Notes under the pieces: model-generated
What the model was told of the DNA's origin: nothing
Seen by the model: only the letters and a program-made list of their open reading frames with translations
Databases searched by the model: none
Position numbers and translations under genes: made by a program
Shown: positions 1 through 4,967 of the stretch, piece by piece
How the letters are laid out: each line of letters starts with the position of its first letter
Numbering within the stretch: the first letter of the stretch is position 1
Origin: CAYPHJ01 sp964410485
GTDB taxonomy: Bacteria > Desulfobacterota > Binatia > UBA9968
Direction: 5' to 3'
DNA: 5,344 nt
NCBI GenBank assembly: GCA_964410485.1
Contig: CAYPHJ010000187.1
Coordinates: 1 to 5,344, forward strand

Positions 1-489
1 ATGAGACCACGCGATCCTCGTTACTCGGCGGTACCGCTTCCCTCTGGAGCAACGTCGGTTGATGCAACCGTGCGCTGTGCGGTTTTGTGCTGGCCTGTAA
101 TCGATCCCCTGGGCCGTTACTATTATGCCAAGGAACTGAAGGCGCGCGGCGAGCCGTATCCCGACGTCGTAGACCGGGTGCTGCCTCTGCATGACCAATA
201 CTGGGGAACGGAAGAAGCTATGGCCGAGGGTAACCCCGTACGCGCGCTGGAACGCAATGAAAAAGTTGAGCTGCCGCCGGTGCTCTACCTTCAGGGAACA
301 GAAGATGCCGCGCACCCGCGGCCACACCTCGACCGCTTCGTGGCAAATTATCGCAGGGCCGGTGGCGAATTGGAGCTGGAGCTGTTCGAGGGCGAGGCCG
401 AAGGTTTCATCACCAGGAATACCGATTCCCCAGCCGCCCATCGGGCCATCGCAAAGATCATCGATTTCGTCCACAAGCATTTGGGGTGA
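1..489 (+). CDS. alpha/beta hydrolase, C-terminal part (5' end outside window)
   Basis: Probably a carboxylesterase or lipase-like enzyme of the alpha/beta hydrolase fold, cytoplasmic as far as visible; the substrate cannot be told. The 162 visible residues hold the segment after the nucleophile: a WPVIDPLGRY loop at 31-40, a strand and acid turn LPPVLYLQGTED at 91-102 (D102 is the likely catalytic acid), the helix HLDRFVANYRRAGG, and the strand ELELELFEGEAEGF at 123-136. The usual catalytic histidine of the GExHGF pattern is a glutamate here (E134). No GxSxG nucleophile elbow is visible. Family members are usually around 280-320 residues, so the in-frame ATG at base 1 is most likely internal and the gene begins upstream of the window. 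It ends with TGA at 487-489 and is followed by repeats rather than a partner gene. The fold is fairly certain, the activity is not. Confidence 0.8.
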   Translation: MRPRDPRYSAVPLPSGATSVDATVRCAVLCWPVIDPLGRYYYAKELKARGEPYPDVVDRVLPLHDQYWGTEEAMAEGNPVRALERNEKVELPPVLYLQGTEDAAHPRPHLDRFVANYRRAGGELELELFEGEAEGFITRNTDSPAAHRAIAKIIDFVHKHLG

Positions 490-521
490 GGGGACAGTCT
501 TCCTTCTGAAAGGGGACAGTC
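490..521. repeat. direct repeat GGGGACAGTC, two copies
   Basis: The 10-mer GGGGACAGTC occurs at 490-499 and again at 512-521, with starts 22 bases apart and beginning one base after the hydrolase stop codon. A related GGGACA word with A-rich flank occurs at 4111-4116 on the other side of dnaE2. Short GGGGACA-type boxes of this kind are commonly scattered in intergenic DNA of uncultivated proteobacteria; linking them to a transposase family is inference. Confidence 0.6.
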
Positions 522-543
522 CCGTTAATTCGGAGGATCTCCC

Positions 544-567
544 GCAAAGGCGCGAAGGCCGCAAAGG
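544..567. repeat. GCAAAGG / GCGAAGG short tandem words
   Basis: Three 7-base words GCAAAGG (544-550), GCGAAGG (552-558) and GCAAAGG (561-567) follow one another at 8-9 base spacing. The block resembles a widespread dispersed intergenic repeat. It carries no coding signal, and its function is unknown. Confidence 0.5.
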
Positions 568-579
568 AAGAGGAGAGAA

Positions 580-600
580 TCCCCCCGCGAACGCGGGGGA
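580..600. repeat. GC-rich hairpin after the hydrolase gene
   Basis: CCCCCGCG at 582-589 pairs perfectly with CGCGGGGG at 592-599 around a 2-base centre, effectively a 7-bp stem with a 4-base loop. It lies about 90 bases past the hydrolase stop. No T-run follows, so it is not a classical intrinsic terminator, although a stem this stable could still slow polymerase or protect a 3' end. It may instead be one more member of the intergenic repeat set. Confidence 0.55.
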
Positions 601-610
601 AAGGGGATTG

Positions 611-648
611 TCCGTCACAGGGCTTCGGACGGATCAGCCTCAGGCTGA
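611..648. repeat. two adjacent small hairpins
   Basis: TCCGTC (611-616) pairs with GACGGA (628-633) around an 11-base loop. TCAGCC (634-639) pairs with GGCTGA (643-648) around the 3-base loop TCA. The second hairpin starts directly where the first ends. Both are perfect but short; they lead into the larger palindrome cluster and have no T-tract. Confidence 0.45.
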
Positions 649-676
649 AACGGGAGCGTCCTTCGATACAGCGGCT

Positions 677-708
677 CCCCTCGATACGCGCTTCCGCGCT
701 ACTCGGGG
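677..708. repeat. REP-like palindrome, copy A
   Basis: Ends CCCCTCGATAC and CTACTCGGGG flank a GCGC (688-691) / GCGC (696-699) stem with loop TTCC. The outer arms pair imperfectly. It is inverted relative to copies B and C. Confidence 0.6.
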
Positions 709-719
709 CAGCCGGGTAA

Positions 720-754
720 TCCTGAGTAAGCGGCGCAGCCGCTGTAGCGGAGGA
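720..754. repeat. REP-like palindrome, copy B
   Basis: Starts TCCTGAGTA and ends TGTAGCGGAGGA. The core stem AGCGGC (729-734) / GCCGCT (738-743) is perfect, with loop GCA. Confidence 0.6.
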
Positions 755-771
755 ACCAGGACAACCGGGCA

Positions 772-808
772 TCCCGAGTAGCGGCCTTTGAGGCCGTGTA
801 ACGAGGGA
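772..808. repeat. REP-like palindrome, copy C
   Basis: Starts TCCCGAGTA and ends TGTAACGAGGGA. The core stem CGGCCT (782-787) / AGGCCG (791-796) is perfect, with loop TTG. Ends agree with copy B while the stem differs, so core and ends have diverged separately. Confidence 0.65.
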
Positions 809-813
809 AGCGG

Positions 814-837
814 TTGAACGTTTTGAACCCCTTGAAC
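814..837. repeat. TTGAAC triplet with exact 9-nt period
   Basis: TTGAAC occurs at 814-819, 823-828 and 832-837, each 9 bases after the last, 85-108 bases upstream of the preferred dnaE2 start. The GAAC parts form GAAC-N5-GAAC-N5-GAAC. Alphaproteobacterial LexA uses GAAC-N7-GAAC, so the spacing here does not fit that known SOS box. It could be an unusual operator or simply part of the dispersed repeats around it. Confidence 0.45.
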
Positions 838-846
838 TTTATCCTT

Positions 847-895
847 CTTGGCGTTCCCTTCGACATAGGCTCAGGACAGGCTTGGCGTCTTGGCG
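847..895. repeat. CTTGGCG words flanking a dispersed-repeat-like segment
   Basis: CTTGGCG is found at 847-853, 881-887 and 889-895; the last two are 8 bases apart. Between them lies CCTTCGACATAGGCTCAGG-type sequence, which resembles a common interspersed intergenic repeat. If dnaE2 were started at the upstream TTG (814), this repeat would be translated, which argues against that start. Confidence 0.4.
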
Positions 896-921
896 CGATA
901 AAAAGAATTTTCCTCGGTTTT

Positions 922-3900
922 ATGTCTTCCTACGTTCCACTGTGGTGCAAGAGCAATTTTTCGTTCCTGGAAGGGGCAAGCCATCCGGACGAGTTGGTCG
1001 AGGTAGCTTGCCGTCTCGGCATGCCTGCTCTGGCGCTCGCGGATAGAGACGGCGTTTACGGTGTCGTGCGCGCGCATGTCAAGGCACGCGAATTGGGACT
1101 GCGTCTCATCACGGGCTCTCAAGTTTCGGTGGAAGACGGCTCGACGATCGTTCTTTTGGCCCAGGATCGCGGCGGCTATGCCAATCTGTGCCGGCTTTTG
1201 ACCATCGGGCGGCTGCGCTCCGACAAAGGCGAGAGCGCAGTCAGTTGGAGCGAGGTTTATCATTATGCCGCTGGACTTATCGCGCTGTGGGGCGGAGACC
1301 GGAGTTTAATTGTCGCTGAATCGGAGCCGAAGACAGTTGCCGGCAATCTCCGTGACGCTTTCCAAGATCGAATCTATGCCATGGTCGCGCGGCACCGGCG
1401 TGATGAAGAAGTGGAACAGGAAAGGCGGTTGCGCCCCCGCGCGAAACATTACGGGTTTCGACTCATAGCCGCCAATGAGGTGCTCTACCATACGCCGGCG
1501 CGGCGGCCGCTGCAGGATGTGCTCACCGCGATTCGTTACGGCATTTCCGTCGCTTGCTGCGGCCGCAAGCTCAGGCCCAACGCCGAGCACGCGCTCAAAG
1601 CGCCTTATGCGTTTGCGCGATTGTTTGCCGATGATGCGGCAGCCCTGAATCGCACCCTGGAGATTGGCGAGCGCTGCCGATTTTCACTCGACGAAATTCG
1701 CTACCGGTACCCCTCCGAGTCCATGCCCGGTGGGACGACTTCGGCGGACTGGTTGCGCCAATTGACCTTCGATGGCGCCAAAGAGCGCTACCCCGAAGGC
1801 ATTCCTGACCGTGTTGTGGATCAGCTCAACAGAGAGCTCGACATCATTAATTCACTGGATTACCCGGGTTATTTCTTGACCATGTGGGAGATCGTCGAGT
1901 TTTGCCGCGACAAAGGCATTTTGTGCCAGGGGCGCGGCTCGGCGGCTAACTCGGCGGTTTGCTATTGTCTCGGCGTCACCGCCATTGATCCGGTAAGGAT
2001 GGGTTTGCTTTTCGAGCGCTTTATTTCGAAAGAGCGGGCCGAGCCTCCTGACATCGATCTCGACATCGAGCATGACCGGCGGGAGGAAGTCATCCAGCAT
2101 GTCTATGAAAAATACGGGCGCGAGCGCGCTGCCATGGTGGCAAACGTTGTACGGTATCGGACCCGTTCGGCATTGCGCGATGTCGGCAAAGCGCTGGGAT
2201 TTTCTGAGACGGAGCTTGACCGTGCCGCTAAACTCCTTTCGTCGTATGAGAGCCTCGCGCCGGCGGCACTGCAGCAGATGGGTTTGAACTCGTCGACGCA
2301 ACAGCAACAGCAGCTCCTTCAGCTCGCCAATGAGATTCTCGATTGCCCGCGCCACCTCTCGATTCATCCCGGCGGGTTTCTGTTGGGCCACGAACCTGTG
2401 AACGATATCGTGCCCATCGAGAACGCGACTATGCCGGAGCGCACCGTGATCCAATGGGATAAGAACGATCTGGAGGATCTTGGTCTCTTTAAGGTCGATT
2501 TGCTGGGCTTGGGAGGGCTGACGCAACTCCATCTTTGTTTCGATCTTTTACTGCGGCACCGGCACATCGAGCTTTCGATGGCAACCCTTCCCGCCGAAGA
2601 TGCCAAAGTCTTCGACATGATCTGTAAGAGCGATACCGTCGGCGTGTTTCAGATCGAGAGCCGGGCCCAGATGGCGATGCTGCCGCGGCTTAAACCCCGC
2701 AACTTCTACGATCTCGTAGTTGAGGTCAGCATCGTCCGGCCTGGGCCGATTACCGGAGGGATGGTCCATCCATATCTGCGGCGCCGCAGCGGCCAGGAGC
2801 CGGTGGAATTTCCTCATCCGAGTTTGGTTCCAGTGCTAGAGAAGACTCTCGGGGTGCCGATTTTTCAGGAACAAGTGATGCGACTTGCGGTTGTCGCCGC
2901 GGACTATACTCCCGGAGAAGCCGATCAACTGAGACGCGATATGGCGGCCTGGCACCGCACGGGGCGCATGGAACGCCATCGCGAGCGGTTCCTCACACGC
3001 ATGCAGGCGAAGGGAATCGCGCCCCAATTTGCCGAAAAAGTCTTCGAGCAAATCCGTGGTTTCGGCGAATATGGTTTTCCCGAAAGCCACGCCGCCAGTT
3101 TTGCGCTCATCGCGTATGCTACCGCATGGCTCAAGTGTCATTATCCGGCGGAATTTGCTTGTTCCTTGCTGAACGCCCAGCCCATGGGATTTTACGCCCC
3201 GGCAACCATTGTCGAGGACGCCAAGCGTCACGGCATTGCCGTGCGACCGATTGATGTGATGCAAAGTGAATGGGATTGCACGCTGGAGCCGCTGGTCCAT
3301 GGTACGGGCGATTTTGCGGTGCGTATGGGCTTGAGATACGTGAAAGGCTTGGCCGAGAGCGCCTGGCAGCGACTGGCGCGCGCACGCAGCGAGAGACCTT
3401 TCATCTCGCTGGACGATTTTGTTCGGCGTTGCGCTTTAGACAAAGGCTCCCTCAGCAAACTCGCAGAAGCGGGCGCGTTCGAGGGTTTTGGCTGCGATCG
3501 TCGTTCGGCTCTGTGGCACGTGCGGCGCTCGGTTCACGAGCGCAAAGAATCGCTGTCTCTTCAGTCCCGCGAGCCGCGCGTTATGTTCGACCCATTGAGC
3601 GCTTTCGATGAGGTCAAATGGGACTACCGCACGACATCGCATAGTCCACGCCGCCATCCGCTGGAACCGTTGCGTCCAAGTCTCGCGCTACGAGGATTAC
3701 CCGACGCTCGCACCGTAGCCACAATGAAAAACGGCGAGAGAATTTCTTATGCCGGTCTCGTCATTTGCCGCCAGCGGCCAGGCACCGCCGGCGGGGTAGT
3801 TTTTATGACGCTGGAGGACGAAACCGGCTTTGTCAATATAGTCGTATGGGAAAGTGTCCTTAAACGCTACGCCCTGCTGGCAAAGACGGTTAATTTCGTC

Positions 3901-4017
3901 GGCATTACTGGAAAGCTTCAAGTCGAAGACGGCCTGGTTCATCTCATTGCGGAAGAATTCTGGGAACCCAAGGTGAAAGCTGCTCCCGCCACTACATCCA
4001 GCAGAGATTTCCGCTAA
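922..4017 (+). CDS. dnaE2: error-prone DNA polymerase III alpha subunit, DnaE2 (ImuC) type
   Basis: A C-family replicative-type polymerase used for mutagenic translesion synthesis, normally with ImuB (clamp contact) and ImuA. From ATG 922 it is 1031 residues, normal for DnaE2 (about 1000-1100). Order: PHP domain (about 1-200), palm and catalytic core with QGRGSAANS at 336-344, PDIDLD at 376-381 and KVDLLGL at 524-530, fingers, the GFGEYGFPESHAASF signature from 713, a helix-hairpin-helix-like region around 775-865, an OB-fold around 940-1020, and the end SRDFR. Catalytic aspartates D379, D381 and D526 are present. The PHP metal site is decayed: W8 and K10 stand where HxH is expected, and R42 follows D41 where TDH is usual, so proofreading through PHP is unlikely. 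ATG 922 gives the family N-terminus YVPLWCKSNFSFLEG; no good ribosome site precedes it. A TTG at 814 would add 36 repeat-encoded residues. No imuA, imuB or lexA lies in the window. Confidence 0.95.
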   Translation: MSSYVPLWCKSNFSFLEGASHPDELVEVACRLGMPALALADRDGVYGVVRAHVKARELGLRLITGSQVSVEDGSTIVLLAQDRGGYANLCRLLTIGRLRSDKGESAVSWSEVYHYAAGLIALWGGDRSLIVAESEPKTVAGNLRDAFQDRIYAMVARHRRDEEVEQERRLRPRAKHYGFRLIAANEVLYHTPARRPLQDVLTAIRYGISVACCGRKLRPNAEHALKAPYAFARLFADDAAALNRTLEIGERCRFSLDEIRYRYPSESMPGGTTSADWLRQLTFDGAKERYPEGIPDRVVDQLNRELDIINSLDYPGYFLTMWEIVEFCRDKGILCQGRGSAANSAVCYCLGVTAIDPVRMGLLFERFISKERAEPPDIDLDIEHDRREEVIQHVYEKYGRERAAMVANVVRYRTRSALRDVGKALGFSETELDRAAKLLSSYESLAPAALQQMGLNSSTQQQQQLLQLANEILDCPRHLSIHPGGFLLGHEPVNDIVPIENATMPERTVIQWDKNDLEDLGLFKVDLLGLGGLTQLHLCFDLLLRHRHIELSMATLPAEDAKVFDMICKSDTVGVFQIESRAQMAMLPRLKPRNFYDLVVEVSIVRPGPITGGMVHPYLRRRSGQEPVEFPHPSLVPVLEKTLGVPIFQEQVMRLAVVAADYTPGEADQLRRDMAAWHRTGRMERHRERFLTRMQAKGIAPQFAEKVFEQIRGFGEYGFPESHAASFALIAYATAWLKCHYPAEFACSLLNAQPMGFYAPATIVEDAKRHGIAVRPIDVMQSEWDCTLEPLVHGTGDFAVRMGLRYVKGLAESAWQRLARARSERPFISLDDFVRRCALDKGSLSKLAEAGAFEGFGCDRRSALWHVRRSVHERKESLSLQSREPRVMFDPLSAFDEVKWDYRTTSHSPRRHPLEPLRPSLALRGLPDARTVATMKNGERISYAGLVICRQRPGTAGGVVFMTLEDETGFVNIVVWESVLKRYALLAKTVNFVGITGKLQVEDGLVHLIAEEFWEPKVKAAPATTSSRDFR

Positions 4018-4025
4018 GTGGTTGA

Positions 4026-4041
4026 CGTGGGCAGCACCACG
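4026..4041. repeat. small hairpin just after dnaE2
   Basis: CGTGG (4026-4030) pairs with CCACG (4037-4041) around loop GCAGCA, starting 9 bases after the dnaE2 stop codon. There is no following T-run, so a terminator role is only possible, not shown. Confidence 0.3.
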
Positions 4042-4058
4042 AAACTACCGAACGGTTC

Positions 4059-4116
4059 CTGTGTCATGCTGAACGAAGTAAAGCATCTGCTTTGCCGGGC
4101 AAACAAAAAGGGACAT
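4059..4116. repeat. dispersed-repeat-like stretch between dnaE2 and vapB
   Basis: The stretch holds GTCATGCTGAACGAAGTAAA, which resembles the interspersed GTCATTCTGAGCGAAG-type motif seen in many environmental genomes. It also holds a 6-bp palindrome AAAGCA (4080-4085) / TGCTTT (4088-4093). An A-rich GGGACA word follows at 4111-4116, related to the GGGGACAGTC boxes at 490 and 512. It codes for nothing recognisable on either strand. Confidence 0.4.
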
Positions 4117-4220
4117 TCTGATTTTTGACCGACGTGGAGAAGTCCTGCTTGTGGGATGGGAGGATAAAACTCACCACAGGCAAGATGTCTCCGGTGGGGT
4201 TGTTGAAGACAACCAGTTCT

Positions 4221-4245
4221 TTGTAGTACGCTCACTGTATTACAA
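4221..4245. promoter_or_regulatory. candidate VapB operator (inverted repeat)
   Basis: TTGTAGTAC (4221-4229) and GTATTACAA (4237-4245) form a 9-base inverted repeat with one mismatch and a 7-base centre, ending 17 bases before the vapB start codon. Ribbon-helix-helix antitoxins typically bind such repeats with their toxin to repress their own promoter, so this is the natural operator candidate. In RNA the same arms pair fully with one G-U, so a leader hairpin is the alternative. A TTGAAG at 4203-4208 and TAGTAC at 4224-4229, 15 bases apart, are a weak promoter candidate overlapping it. Confidence 0.5.
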
Positions 4246-4262
4246 GCAAGAGAGGCGCGGAT

Positions 4263-4529
4263 ATGCCGCTAAGTGTGCGACTGGATCCTGGAACGGAACG
4301 CTTGGTTGAGAGGCTTGCGAGGAAGAGGCGGCAAACAAAGTCAGAGGTTATTCGCGACGCCCTTGGAATGCTTGCGGAGCAGGACAAAGGTGGTAGCGAA
4401 AAGAAGCGGCCGTATGACTTGCTTGCCCACCTAATCGGGTGCGTGCGTGGAGGCCCGCGCGACCTTTCAGTACAGACAGGAGAAAAGTTCCGGCGAATTT
4501 TGTTGCAAAAGAGAAAGAAGCGGCGATGA
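4263..4529 (+). CDS. vapB: VapB-like antitoxin, ribbon-helix-helix (CopG family)
   Basis: Antitoxin and autorepressor partner of the PIN toxin encoded directly downstream. The 88 residues start with a ribbon-helix-helix DNA-binding domain: strand PLSVRL at 2-7, helix about 9-22, turn, and helix TKSEVIRDALGML at 25-37. The tail PYDLLAHLIGCVRGGPRDLS at 50-69 and TGEKFRRIL at 72-80 follow a pattern common in CopG-type antitoxins paired with PIN toxins and would wrap the toxin; the end is very basic (KRKKRR). ATG 4263 is well supported: AGAGG lies at 4251-4255, 7 bases upstream. The stop overlaps the toxin start as ATGA (4526-4529), so translation is coupled. A candidate operator sits at 4221-4245. 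Family call is confident; the vapB name is by partnership. Confidence 0.88.
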   Translation: MPLSVRLDPGTERLVERLARKRRQTKSEVIRDALGMLAEQDKGGSEKKRPYDLLAHLIGCVRGGPRDLSVQTGEKFRRILLQKRKKRR

Positions 4530-4930
4530 TCCTCGTGGACACTGGGCCTCTGGTGGCGCTAATTCACGCGGACGACCAGGAGCATCAGCGTTGTAAGCAT
4601 GTCCTGGAGTCTCTAAACGAGCCTATGGGCACGATTTGGCCGGTAGTGACTGAAGCCATGTACCTCCTCAATTTCTCCTGGAAAGCGCAGGATGCGCTCT
4701 GGGACATGTTGGACTCTGAGGCAGTACGGTTGCTGCTCTTGGACGGGGCCGACGTGGCTCGTATACGAGAGTTGATGCGGAAGTATCGGGATCTTCCGAT
4801 GGATTTGGCGGATGCCGCTCTGGTCCGCACGGCTGAGCGAGAACGACTGCGCCGTGTTTTTACCCTTGATCGGACGGATTTTGAGGTATACAGGCCTGTT
4901 CGGATTGGGCGGTTCACAATCCTTCCATAG
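4526..4930 (+). CDS. vapC: VapC-like PIN-domain ribonuclease toxin
   Basis: A PIN-domain endoribonuclease expected to cut RNA (tRNA or rRNA in studied VapC proteins) when freed from its antitoxin; the target here is unknown. The 134 residues are the usual full length. The acidic Mg-binding set is complete: D5 in ILVDTGPLVAL, E43 in VVTEAMYLL, D93 and D96 in PMDLADAALV, and D115 in FTLDRTDF. The start at ATG 4526 is chosen because the PIN fold begins immediately with MILVDTG and the ATGA overlap with vapB is typical. An upstream in-frame ATG at 4439 would only add antitoxin-frame shadow. A purine-rich GAAAGAAG ending 5 bases upstream can serve as ribosome site. All catalytic residues are present, so the toxin is likely active. 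Confidence 0.92.
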   Translation: MILVDTGPLVALIHADDQEHQRCKHVLESLNEPMGTIWPVVTEAMYLLNFSWKAQDALWDMLDSEAVRLLLLDGADVARIRELMRKYRDLPMDLADAALVRTAERERLRRVFTLDRTDFEVYRPVRIGRFTILP

Positions 4931-4967
4931 TGTTGGATCTGCGCAACCGATGTAAGCCGTACACTAT
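4927..4967. repeat. inverted repeat spanning the convergent gene ends
   Basis: ATAGTGT (4927-4933) and ACACTAT (4961-4967) are a perfect 7-base inverted pair around a 27-base centre. They include the vapC stop (4928-4930) and the stop of the opposite gene (4964-4966). The long loop, low GC and lack of T-runs make a shared terminator doubtful; it may be chance. Confidence 0.25.

Larger units (their letters stand above)
659..808. repeat. cluster of REP-like palindromes (three copies plus a half copy)
   Basis: Three imperfect palindromes of 32-37 bases share the end motifs TCCYGAGTA and GTARCGRRGGA around a variable GC stem. They lie at 677-708 (one orientation), 720-754 and 772-808 (the opposite orientation). 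A fourth half copy occupies 659-676. The two same-orientation copies are preceded by a shared linker, CAGCCGGGTAATCC at 709-722 and CAACCGGGCATCCC at 761-775, giving a tandem unit of about 53 bases. The half copy TCCTTCGATACAGCGGCT at 659-676 is also a 16-of-18 inverted match to 737-754, so 659-754 can fold as one long palindrome enclosing the first element. This inverted and tandem arrangement is like bacterial REP/BIME elements, which are mobilised by RAYT (TnpA-REP) transposases; no such transposase is in the window. Confidence 0.7.
490..921. other. gene-free, repeat-filled intergenic region
   Basis: These 432 bases between the hydrolase stop and the preferred dnaE2 start hold no credible gene. 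Open frames that cross it translate palindromes and low-complexity repeats and match no family I recognise. The region is a mosaic of short repeat types, each listed separately: GGGGACAGTC boxes, GCAAAGG words, GC-rich hairpins, REP-like palindromes, TTGAAC words and CTTGGCG words. I could not identify a convincing sigma-70 promoter for dnaE2 in it. Confidence 0.75.

Noticed and set aside
458..772. 104-residue open frame on the minus strand across the repeat region
   Set aside because: It is made of repeat and hairpin sequence and has no family features.
191..781. 196-residue open frame on the plus strand overlapping the hydrolase and the repeats
   Set aside because: The first half is the hydrolase read in another frame and the rest translates palindromes; no domain is recognisable.
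490..808. Possible CRISPR array
   Set aside because: The repeated units are palindromes and short words of differing length, without constant-length repeats and unique spacers, and no cas gene is present.
882..908. Possible -35 TTGGCG and -10 AAGAAT ahead of dnaE2
   Set aside because: Weak hexamers with a 15-base gap, and TTGGCG is part of a repeated word; not good enough to call a promoter.
1852..2532. 226-residue minus-strand open frame inside dnaE2
   Set aside because: It is antisense to the most conserved polymerase core and contains no recognisable motif; long shadows are expected in GC-rich genes.
4014..4235. 73-residue minus-strand open frame between dnaE2 and vapB
   Set aside because: It translates the dispersed-repeat-like stretch and would read through the dnaE2 end; no family features.
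4100..4312. Plus-strand open stretch reading DILIFDRRGEVLLVGWED before and into vapB
   Set aside because: It has no convincing start codon, overlaps vapB in another frame, and I cannot match it to a family; it could be a decayed fragment but there is not enough to call one.
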